Of a stretch of DNA of 5,213 nucleotides, positions 1 through 5,213 are shown in pieces; position 1 is the first letter of the stretch, and the number at the start of each line of letters is the position of its first letter. The notes below the pieces were generated by a model that saw nothing but the letters and a program-made list of their open reading frames with translations, was not told the DNA's origin and did not search any database. Made by a program: the position numbers and the translations under genes. The stretch comes from Bacillota bacterium (lineage in GTDB: Bacteria; Bacillota; Clostridia; Peptostreptococcales; Anaerovoracaceae), in NCBI GenBank assembly GCA_016302925.1, contig JAEDMR010000141.1, positions 1 through 5,213 of the forward strand, in the 5' to 3' direction.

Positions 1-102
1 AGTAAGTACATTTTAACACATTTTATACTGTTATTCTACCTTTCGGGTTACTTAAGATGACCTCCATGGTTACATCATAACAACTATATCTCAAATAAGC
101 AA

Positions 103-154
103 CAAAAAAGGCATGCAAATGAAGTGAATTCTCTCACTTCCGCTGCAATGCCCT
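103..154 (-). terminator. Rho-independent terminator of the flavoprotein/UvrA-like operon
   Basis: Read on the minus strand, 20 bases after the stop codon of the UvrA-like gene begins an interrupted hairpin. GGCA-T-TGCA (152-144, with one bulged T) pairs with TGCATGCC (117-110), and GAAGTGA (140-134) pairs with TCACTTC (127-121) around a 6-base loop. The two stem parts are separated by a 3x3 internal loop. The outer arm is followed directly by six T residues (109-104). A stem plus T-run just past a stop codon is the classic intrinsic terminator layout. The internal loop and the bulge weaken it somewhat. Confidence 0.75.
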
Positions 155-173
155 TGAAAATCGTAATGAATTT

Positions 174-1076
174 CTACAGAGTTCTCCGAAGGTATTCCGC
201 TGTAATCGTCCGGCCGGTTGTTGCCATTTCTGACGGCGTGCCGGTGAAGACAATCTCCCCGCCGGCGCTGCCGCCGTCGGGACCTACGTCGATCAGATAG
301 TCTGCCTGCTTCATCACATCCAGGTTATGTTCAATGACGATGACCGTATTACCGCGGGAGACAAGTCTGTCAAACAATGCCATCAGCGTCTCCACATCGG
401 ATGCGTGAAGACCGGTGGTCGGCTCGTCCAGCACATAGATGTTTCCCTTTTTATCCAGATATTTGGCCAGTTTCACCCGCTGCCGCTCGCCGCCGGAGAG
501 CGTGGACAGAGGCTGCCCCAGAGAAAGATACGGCAGTCCGACTTCAATCATAGCATCCAGGGCTTTGCGGATTTTGCGGTGCTCCCGGAAAAATTCCCGG
601 GCTTCGGCAGCAGACATGTCCAGTATTTCCACAATGTTTTTCCCGTGATAACGGTAAGACAGCGCCTCCTGACTGTACCTTCTGCCCTCGCAGGCTTCAC
701 AGGTGGTGGTCACCGGATCCATGAACACCAGCTCGGTGACGATGGATCCCCTGCCACCGCAGACCAGACATCCTCCCTTGCTGTTAAAAGAAAACAGGGA
801 AGCTTCCGCCCCGGTCTCTGCCGCCATGACCTTTCGGATTTCATCGAAGAATCCCAGGAATGTGGCCGGAGTGGAACGTCCGGTTGCAGTCACCGGAGAC
901 TGATCCACCAGAATCACCCGATCCGCGTACTGCCGGGCGAAAACATCCCGGATCAGTGAGCTCGTGCCGGAACCGGAAACACCGGTGACCACCACGATCT
1001 TTCCTTTCGGCACATCCAGTGAAATGTTTTTCAGGTTATTCTGTCGAAGTCCGCGAATGATTATTTTTTCTTCCAT
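174..1076 (-). CDS. Half-size UvrA-like ABC ATPase (C-terminal-half type), Walker A Lys replaced by Thr
   Basis: This encodes a 300-residue soluble ATPase of the UvrA branch of the ABC superfamily. In order it shows a Walker A loop TGVSGSGTSS (31-40), the UvrA 'VDQSP' Q-loop region (57-61), a zinc module C103-x2-C106-x19-C126-x2-C129, the signature LSGGERQR (193-200), Walker B YVLDEP (214-219) and the H-loop His250 in IEHNLDV. The zinc spacing and the 'GRRYSQEAL', 'LGQPLSTLSGGE' and 'DEPTTGLH' blocks match the second half of UvrA. Canonical UvrA is about 940 residues with two ABC halves, and UvrA-like resistance proteins are also tandem. Here the first half is absent, including the UvrB-binding region, so ordinary excision repair with UvrB is unlikely. 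Residue 38 is Thr (ACG) where the family has the ATP-binding Lys (AAG). The ATG at 1076 is chosen because GGAGG lies 9 bases upstream and family similarity starts there; an upstream GTG at 1175 adds 33 unrelated residues. It could be a functional single-half protein or a remnant. Confidence 0.88.
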   Translation of the reverse strand: MEEKIIIRGLRQNNLKNISLDVPKGKIVVVTGVSGSGTSSLIRDVFARQYADRVILVDQSPVTATGRSTPATFLGFFDEIRKVMAAETGAEASLFSFNSKGGCLVCGGRGSIVTELVFMDPVTTTCEACEGRRYSQEALSYRYHGKNIVEILDMSAAEAREFFREHRKIRKALDAMIEVGLPYLSLGQPLSTLSGGERQRVKLAKYLDKKGNIYVLDEPTTGLHASDVETLMALFDRLVSRGNTVIVIEHNLDVMKQADYLIDVGPDGGSAGGEIVFTGTPSEMATTGRTITAEYLRRTL

Positions 1077-1759
1077 GGTCTGTTTCCTCCATGCCATCCT
1101 TTTTCTTCCCAGTAGCCATAATCCGGTTCTGCCGGCGGTAAATGCCGGTGTGCAAACCGCATGAGGCTGAACCACTTGCGTGCACGCAGGTTGCAGCCGC
1201 AGGTATCCGCCTTTTCCCGGATTCTGTGCGCAAGTGCATCTGTTTTTTTGTGAATCTTCTGCAGAATCCTTTCTGGAATTTCATCGGGTCTGGTCGCCTG
1301 CACACCGATGCCCAGCCGATATACCTTATGAATCCCCCACATTTCCAGGCTGTCTGCCATATCCTTCGTGGTGCTTTTCATCCCGCCGCCGGCTGCAGTA
1401 CTGATCGCTACAGCCTGTTTCCGGCTCATTTCCGGCATCGGCCTGTGAACCATCCACCATGTTCCGAAATGATCCAGGAAACTCATCATCTGTCCCGTGG
1501 CATGATATACGTAAACGGGACTGTCCAGCACAATCAGATCTGCTCCCAACATGGCGTTCATCAGTGGTTCCAGTTTCTGATAGTGCGGGCAATGTGTCAG
1601 ATCTGTCTGAAAGCAGGCAAAGCACCCCATGCAGTGTGCATCGAAATCCCGCGGTAGGAAAAACTCCTCTGTCTCTCCGCCGACCTTCGCTGCCAGTTCT
1701 CTTGCCGCCATGCAGGTACTTCCTTCATGGTTCTGTCCGTGTATCATTACGATTTTCAT
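1061..1759 (-). CDS. Flavodoxin-fold NAD(P)H-dependent FMN oxidoreductase
   Basis: This encodes a 232-residue cytoplasmic protein of the NADPH-dependent FMN reductase / flavodoxin family. Such proteins bind FMN and reduce flavins, quinones, nitro compounds or other acceptors; the substrate here cannot be told. The N-terminal beta strand and phosphate loop MKIVMIHGQNHEGST (1-15) fit FMN phosphate binding. C43-x2-C46-x2-C49 with C57 matches the 'CxGCFxC...CPH' cluster of this subgroup. The block DSPVYVYHATGQMMSFLDHF (79-98) is the conserved flavin-contact and dimer region, and STAAGGG (120-126) is the second flavin loop. The tail 'DYGYWEEKGW...RPWKK' is typical of clostridial members. The ATG at 1759 has GGGAGG 7 bases upstream. 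Its last 16 bases overlap the start of the UvrA-like gene, so the two form an operon. There is no signal peptide. Family is certain to me, substrate is not. Confidence 0.9.
   Translation of the reverse strand: MKIVMIHGQNHEGSTCMAARELAAKVGGETEEFFLPRDFDAHCMGCFACFQTDLTHCPHYQKLEPLMNAMLGADLIVLDSPVYVYHATGQMMSFLDHFGTWWMVHRPMPEMSRKQAVAISTAAGGGMKSTTKDMADSLEMWGIHKVYRLGIGVQATRPDEIPERILQKIHKKTDALAHRIREKADTCGCNLRARKWFSLMRFAHRHLPPAEPDYGYWEEKGWHGGNRPWKKK
1086..1090 (-). promoter_or_regulatory. Ribosome binding site of the UvrA-like gene
   Basis: On the minus strand GGAGG lies 9 bases before the ATG at 1076. It sits inside the last codons of the upstream flavoprotein gene. It fixes the start of the UvrA-like protein at MEEK and supports coupled translation of the two overlapping genes. 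Confidence 0.75.
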
Positions 1760-1815
1760 TCGTTTTCCTCCCGTTTGCTGATTTATCTTATTCTACAATA
1801 CAGAAGGAGAATCCG

Positions 1816-1845
1816 ATAGTCGTTTTCCACAGAAATATGTGTCAG
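1816..1845 (-). promoter_or_regulatory. Tentative promoter of the flavoprotein/UvrA-like operon
   Basis: On the minus strand CTGACA (1845-1840) is followed after 18 bases by GACTAT (1821-1816), a good -35 with a poor -10. It would give an untranslated leader of about 50 bases. A short dyad, CACA-N6-TGTG (1828-1841), lies between and partly over these elements and could be an operator. Alternative -10-like sequences such as TAGAAT (1795-1790) lie closer to the gene but lack a -35. Treat this as a candidate only. Confidence 0.25.
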
Positions 1846-1884
1846 TTTTCGAGGAATAATTATTTTAAAAATCTGTAAAATGTA

Positions 1885-1913
1885 TTGAAAAATAAAATCT
1901 CGTATTATACAAT
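1885..1913 (+). promoter_or_regulatory. Sigma-70/SigA-type promoter of the M20 hydrolase gene
   Basis: TTGAAA (1885-1890) and TACAAT (1908-1913) are separated by exactly 17 bases, each one mismatch from consensus. The sequence upstream (about 1856-1884) is very A/T rich, with TTTTAAAA and A-runs that resemble an UP element. Transcription would start near 1920, about 29 bases before the ATG, leaving just room for the AAAGGAG ribosome site at 1934-1940. No operator or riboswitch is obvious. Confidence 0.72.
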
Positions 1914-1948
1914 TATATATCGTCAAAGTATAGAAAGGAGAGCGCCAG

Positions 1949-3031
1949 ATGACTGCAAAAGAAATCTTAAAAGACCTGGTTGCTATCAATACCATCGCAG
2001 ACAGAGATAATACTTCTGTCATGGATTACATCGAAAACTTTTTCGCACCGCTGGGTCTCACTGTAGAGCGCAGAAAGAACAACGACACGGGAAAAGAAAT
2101 CCTGATTGCCAGATATGGAGAAGAGCCTGCCATCGGTTTCCTCGGTCATACAGATACGGTGGACATCACCGACGGCTGGACAACCGATCCGTTCACATTA
2201 ACGGAGGCAGATGGAAATTTATACGGCCTGGGTGCCTGCGATATGAAAGGCGGCATTGCTGCTTTCATGGCGGCCATTGCCGAAACAGATTTATCCACCC
2301 TTTCGAAAGGGCTGGCAGTTTACTGCACCTATGATGAAGAAATTCTCTTTCAGGGTATCAAGGATCTCGTAGAGACAGAAACTGCGTTTCCGCCCCATGT
2401 TCTGGTGGCAGAACCGACCGATCTGATTCCGATGACCGGTTCCAAGGGACTGCTGGAATATATCTTCACCTTTACAGGGGTCACGACCCATTCCAGCACA
2501 CCGATTGACGGGAAAAGTTCCAATAAAAATGCGGTTCGATTTCTGAACCGGATGATGGATTTCGAAGAGGAACTGAGAAAGACACCAAGTCCGTTTTTCG
2601 GTGTTCCATACCCAACCATGAATATCGGCATTATTGACGGCGGAACGTCCATCAACAAAGTGCCGGATAAAACAACTGTTTATCTTGACTTTCGCATCTG
2701 TGATTCACCGCGGGAATACCCTCTTATCAGGGCAGCCGTCGATCAGGCGCTGGAAGGCCTTGACGGTACATATGTAATCATCAATGACATTCCGTCCTTC
2801 CGCAACGACAGCAGTCTGGTCTGTGAATATGAAGCACTGACCGGTAAGGAAGGTCAGCCTTTCTTCGGCATTACAGAGGCATCTTTCTTTGAAGGGGACC
2901 GCATTATTCTGGGACCGGGGCCGATGACAGCGCATCAGGCCAACGAGCATATCTGCGAAGCAGATCTGGAGCGGACCACGGAAATCTATCAAGAAATGAT
3001 TAAAAAACTCTGCGGCAGACAGCCATTCTGA
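1949..3031 (+). CDS. M20-family metallo-amidohydrolase, ArgE-like subgroup
   Basis: This encodes a 360-residue cytoplasmic zinc hydrolase of the M20 family, which cleaves amide bonds of N-acylated amino acids or small peptides. The probable two-metal site is visible: H67 and D69 in GHTDTVD, bridging D98 in GACDMKGG, catalytic E130 and ligand E131 in YDEE, E155 in VAEPTD, and H329 in GPGPMTAHQANEH. H181 in THSSTP marks the inserted dimerisation domain. The blocks VPYPTMNIG...GGTSINKVPD, 'GITEA' and 'GPG...AHQxxE' resemble acetylornithine deacetylase (ArgE) more than DapE or the PepT peptidases. Length is normal for the family. AAAGGAG sits 8 bases before the ATG. The next gene is a YfcC-type carrier on the same strand, so a role in using an imported substrate is more likely than arginine synthesis. 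Exact substrate is unknown; ArgE, DapE and carboxypeptidase labels are often confused in this family. Confidence 0.9.
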   Translation: MTAKEILKDLVAINTIADRDNTSVMDYIENFFAPLGLTVERRKNNDTGKEILIARYGEEPAIGFLGHTDTVDITDGWTTDPFTLTEADGNLYGLGACDMKGGIAAFMAAIAETDLSTLSKGLAVYCTYDEEILFQGIKDLVETETAFPPHVLVAEPTDLIPMTGSKGLLEYIFTFTGVTTHSSTPIDGKSSNKNAVRFLNRMMDFEEELRKTPSPFFGVPYPTMNIGIIDGGTSINKVPDKTTVYLDFRICDSPREYPLIRAAVDQALEGLDGTYVIINDIPSFRNDSSLVCEYEALTGKEGQPFFGITEASFFEGDRIILGPGPMTAHQANEHICEADLERTTEIYQEMIKKLCGRQPF

Positions 3032-3090
3032 TCTGTCCCACTTCATTTACCAGTTCTATGATTATTAATACAGCTATCATTATTTCAGAG

Positions 3091-3166
3091 CTGCTTTCTG
3101 ATTGTGAATGGTTATCCCTTCGATGCTTTATCGAGTTAAATCGAAAAAGCGATCAGAAAACAGCAG
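3091..3166 (+). promoter_or_regulatory. Foldable leader upstream of the YfcC-type carrier gene
   Basis: The 150-base gap before the carrier gene contains a long-range inverted repeat. CTGCT+TTCTGATTG (3091-3104) can pair with CGATCAGAA (3150-3158) and AGCAG (3162-3166), with one G-U pair and a 3-base bulge. Inside it TCGAT (3120-3124) pairs with ATCGA (3130-3134). TTCGAT (3119-3124) could instead pair with ATCGAA (3140-3145), and ATCG (3140-3143) can pair with CGAT (3150-3153), so alternative folds exist. The outer arm ends 3 bases before the AGGAGG ribosome site at 3170-3175. There is no T-run, so it is not an intrinsic terminator. It matches no riboswitch class I recognise. It could adjust translation, act as a processing site, or be chance. 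Confidence 0.35.
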
Positions 3167-3181
3167 AACAGGAGGTTTATC

Positions 3182-4594
3182 ATGAGTAATGGACCAAAAC
3201 TGGACGAGAAGAAGAAATTTCATCTTCCTCACATTTTCATTATTCTATTCTTTATCGTATTGCTCTGTGCAATTCTGACCTGGATCATCCCTGCCGGAGA
3301 ATTCGACCGTGTTGAAAACGAATCCGGCCGGATGGTTGTAGTACCGGGAACCTGGCATGAAGTCGATGCATCCCCGGTCGGACCGTTCACGTTCTTCCAG
3401 GCGTTCTTCAACGGTATGGTCAATGCAGGCGAGATCGTATTCTTCGTATTTATCGCTTTCGCATCGGTATCCTTTATCATTAAGAGCGGTGCCTTTGACG
3501 GTCTGGTCGTTGTCCTCATGAAAATATTTAAGGGCAAAAGCAGCGTCATTATTATCCCTATCTTTATGGCATTATTCGGACTTGGTTCTTCTACCGTGGG
3601 TATGTTTGAAGAATGGGTGCCGTTTATTCCAATCTTCGCGGCAATCTTTATCGGTATCGGCTACGATGCAGTCGTAGGTCTGGCGGTTGTTGCTCTGGGT
3701 GCCGGCATGGGATACTCCGGTGCGGTAATGAATCCGTTTACGGTAGGCGTCGCCCAGGGTATTGCTGAAGTGGACTATATGTCCGGTGCAGGATTCCGTA
3801 TCATCTGTCACATTGCAATGATCATCGTAGGTGCCGGTCTGACTATGCGTTATGCTCTGAAGGTCAAGGCTGACCCGACCAAGAGCCTGGTTTACGGCGA
3901 CGATTTCAGTGCCCTGGCTACCGGAAATGTGGACGGTCAGGAGAAGGAATTCGGACTGAAGCAGAAGCTGGTACTGATTGACCTGCTGGCTGCCATCATC
4001 GTCATCGTAGTAGGCGTCAAGGTGAAAGGCTGGTACTTTGCAGAGATTTCGGCAGTTCTTCTGATCATGGGCATCATCGCTGCAATCATCATGCGGGAAA
4101 GTCTGGATGAAATCGGCAATTCCTTCGCCAAAGGATTCCAGGAAGCATGTACTTCTGCCATGATGATTGGTATTGCCCGTGCAACCCTGATCGTACTGCA
4201 GGCAGGCAATATCATTGACTCCGTTGTATACGGACTGTCCCTGCCGCTGTCCCACCTGCCGAACTGGCTCTCCAGCATCGCAATGCTGATCATGCAGACC
4301 GTTCTGAACTTCTTCATTCCATCCGGTTCAGGTCAGGCTGCGGTTTCCATGCCAATCATGGCACCGATGGCAGACCTTCTGGGTCTCACCCGCGATACTG
4401 CTGTACTTGCATACCAGTTCGGTGACGGCTTATCCAACATCGTTTGGCCGACCGCTTTCGCAGCAATCATGGCAGGTCTTGCAGGCGTGAAGCTGGAAAA
4501 ATGGTGGAAGTTCATATTCCCGGTTTTCTTCGCACTGATCGGCGTACAGGCAATCCTGATGATCATCGCCGTTATGACCGGCTTTGGTGCATAA
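3182..4594 (+). CDS. YfcC-family (DcuC superfamily) membrane carrier
   Basis: This encodes a 470-residue inner-membrane protein with about 11-13 hydrophobic segments, among them roughly 17-37, 83-100, 122-140, 147-175, 208-226, 263-281, 285-304, 321-340, 362-381, 405-432 and 443-466. The charged N-terminus (DEKKK) is followed by 'LPHIFIILF...ILTWIIPAGEFDR', the typical YfcC opening. Further family marks are MNPFTVGVAQGIAE (183-196), the re-entrant-like FFIPSGSGQA (377-386), MPIMAPMADLLGL (390-402) and YQFGDGLSNIVWPT (411-424). The family is grouped with C4-dicarboxylate carrier DcuC and is often annotated as a basic amino acid or ion-coupled antiporter, but few members have been tested. AGGAGG lies 6 bases before the ATG. 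There is no obvious terminator between it and the M20 gene 150 bases upstream, so it may share that transcript. Inferred role: import of the substrate cleaved by the M20 enzyme, or export of a product. Confidence 0.92.
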   Translation: MSNGPKLDEKKKFHLPHIFIILFFIVLLCAILTWIIPAGEFDRVENESGRMVVVPGTWHEVDASPVGPFTFFQAFFNGMVNAGEIVFFVFIAFASVSFIIKSGAFDGLVVVLMKIFKGKSSVIIIPIFMALFGLGSSTVGMFEEWVPFIPIFAAIFIGIGYDAVVGLAVVALGAGMGYSGAVMNPFTVGVAQGIAEVDYMSGAGFRIICHIAMIIVGAGLTMRYALKVKADPTKSLVYGDDFSALATGNVDGQEKEFGLKQKLVLIDLLAAIIVIVVGVKVKGWYFAEISAVLLIMGIIAAIIMRESLDEIGNSFAKGFQEACTSAMMIGIARATLIVLQAGNIIDSVVYGLSLPLSHLPNWLSSIAMLIMQTVLNFFIPSGSGQAAVSMPIMAPMADLLGLTRDTAVLAYQFGDGLSNIVWPTAFAAIMAGLAGVKLEKWWKFIFPVFFALIGVQAILMIIAVMTGFGA

Positions 4595-4627
4595 TATATA
4601 CTGAATCATGGACTGGAAAAAAGAGTT

Positions 4628-4688
4628 TTAAAAAACGCTTTCACTTTTCCGGGGTGACCTCCCCGGAGGGTGAAAGCGTTTCTTTTTC
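4628..4688. terminator. Strong, apparently bidirectional hairpin terminator between convergent genes
   Basis: AAACGCTTTCAC (4633-4644) pairs perfectly with GTGAAAGCGTTT (4670-4681). Inside it TCCGGGG (4648-4654) pairs with CCCCGGA (4661-4667) around a 6-base TGACCT loop, with a small T/G mismatch zone between the stems. The stem is flanked by an A-run on the left and TTTCTTTTTC on the right, so both strands read stem followed by T-run. It lies between the carrier gene (plus) and cysK (minus) and can serve both. Confidence 0.92.
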
Positions 4689-4700
4689 AGGTTATTCAGG

Positions 4701-5213
4701 CTATCCCTCAAACAGCGGCGTGGAGAAATAACGCTCCGCGGTATCCGGCAGGACGGTCACCACCGTCTTTCCTTTTCCCAGCTTCCTGGCCAGAGCCAGT
4801 GCTGCCGCCACATTGGTTCCGCTGGAGATGCCGCACATAAGTCCTTCCTTCGAAGCCAGATCTTTCGCAGTCTGCAGTGCCACTTCATCGGTCACGATGA
4901 AAATATCATCATAAATCTTCTGGTTCAGCACGCCAGGGATCACTCCGTCGCCGATGCCCATCTGCAGATGGGTTCCCACGCTGCCGCCGGACAGAATTGC
5001 TGCATTTTACCGGTACCACTGCCCAGATCTCAATCTGCGGATTCAGTGCTTTCAGTGTTTCGCCGATGCCGGTGATGGTTCCGCCGGTACCGATACCGGA
5101 GCAAAATCCATCAATGGGACCTGCCACCTGCTCCAGGATTTCCAGACCGGTGTGGTGTCTGTGTACCATGGGATTTGCCTTGTTTTCAAACTGCTGCGGT
5201 ACGAAGACCTTCG
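4701..5213 (-). pseudogene. cysK: Cysteine synthase (O-acetylserine sulfhydrylase), 5' end outside window, frameshifted
   Basis: About the last 170 codons of a cysteine synthase gene, whose PLP enzyme makes cysteine from O-acetylserine and sulfide in the cytoplasm. The upstream part (minus strand, 5213 to about 5009) reads KVFVPQQFENKANPMVHRHH, then the PLP phosphate loop GIGTGGTITGIG and LNPQIEIWAV. The downstream part (about 5008 to 4703) is in another frame and reads AAILSGGSVGTHLQMGIGDG, ISSGTN and the CysK hallmark LPDTAERYFSTPLFEG, ending in TAG at 4703-4701. As written, the upstream frame runs on into unrelated residues to a stop near 4909, and the downstream frame has a TAA at 5009-5007. 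Dropping one base at about 5009 restores 'VPENAAILSGG', close to the family's 'VEP-N-x-x-L-S-G-G'. The first 130 or so residues, including the PLP lysine, lie beyond the right edge. This is either a real frameshift or a one-base sequence error. Confidence 0.87.

Noticed and set aside
46..73. GGTTAC direct repeat, 22 bases apart, in the left-edge intergenic DNA
   Set aside because: Six-base repeats are expected by chance, and no promoter or gene start is visible to give it meaning.
327..959. Long plus-strand open frame of 210 codons
   Set aside because: It lies fully antisense to the UvrA-like gene, has no plausible ribosome site and no recognisable motif. The minus strand shows clear ABC motifs.
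1077..1175. GTG start at 1175 extending the UvrA-like protein by 33 residues
   Set aside because: The added residues have no family similarity and lie within the flavoprotein coding sequence, while the ATG at 1076 has GGAGG at good spacing.
1142..1657. Plus-strand open frame of 171 codons
   Set aside because: It is antisense to the flavoprotein gene, which has family motifs and a good ribosome site.
3001..3008. A-run near the end of the M20 gene as a -1 frameshift site joining the leader open frame
   Set aside because: The run is open into the -1 frame up to 3186, but the codon phase does not fit a standard slippery heptamer and the M20 protein is complete at its normal C-terminus.
3071..3093. 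CAGCT/AGCTG hairpin after the M20 gene as a terminator
   Set aside because: The stem is only 5 pairs with a 13-base loop and no T-run follows.
3572..4255. Minus-strand open frame of 227 codons
   Set aside because: It is the antisense of the carrier gene. Its His/Gln/Asp-rich composition is what complementing hydrophobic codons gives, with no domain seen.
1..5213. Mobile element, CRISPR array, tRNA or known riboswitch
   Set aside because: No transposase, terminal repeats, regularly spaced repeats, cloverleaf or recognised riboswitch core was found by eye on either strand.

Overview
The window looks like chromosomal DNA of a Clostridia-type Firmicute, plausibly a gut anaerobe. The evidence is AG-rich Shine-Dalgarno sites (GGAGG, AAAGGAG, AGGAGG) at the right spacing before every complete gene, AT-rich intergenic DNA around genes of moderate GC, a TTGAAA-N17-TACAAT promoter, intrinsic terminators, and the gene families themselves. 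I cannot name a species. No mobile element, tRNA, rRNA or CRISPR array is visible.

Layout. Positions 1-102 are AT-rich and hold no gene I can support. A rho-independent terminator (103-154, minus strand) ends a two-gene minus-strand operon. The first gene of that operon (1061-1759) encodes a flavodoxin-fold NAD(P)H/FMN oxidoreductase. The second (174-1076) overlaps it by 16 bases and encodes a half-size UvrA-like ABC ATPase. A 189-base divergent intergenic region (1760-1948) follows, with a good promoter facing right. The plus strand then carries an ArgE-like M20 metallo-amidohydrolase (1949-3031), a 150-base leader that can fold, and a YfcC/DcuC-family membrane carrier (3182-4594). A strong hairpin terminator (4628-4688) that looks functional in both directions separates this pair from a convergent cysteine synthase gene (cysK). 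That gene runs off the right edge and is broken by an apparent one-base frameshift near 5009.

How the genes may work together. The M20 enzyme and the YfcC carrier probably form an uptake-and-hydrolysis pair for acylated amino acids or small peptides. The flavoprotein and the UvrA-like ATPase are translationally coupled and may belong to a stress or xenobiotic response, but their joint role is unknown.

The most noteworthy points are three. The UvrA-like protein is a lone C-terminal half with Thr in place of the Walker A lysine. The cysK gene carries a frameshift. The leader before the carrier gene contains a foldable region and a short unassigned open frame. Two of these three (the Walker A change and the frameshift) rest on single bases, so read quality matters for them. 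I see no clearly new multi-gene system.
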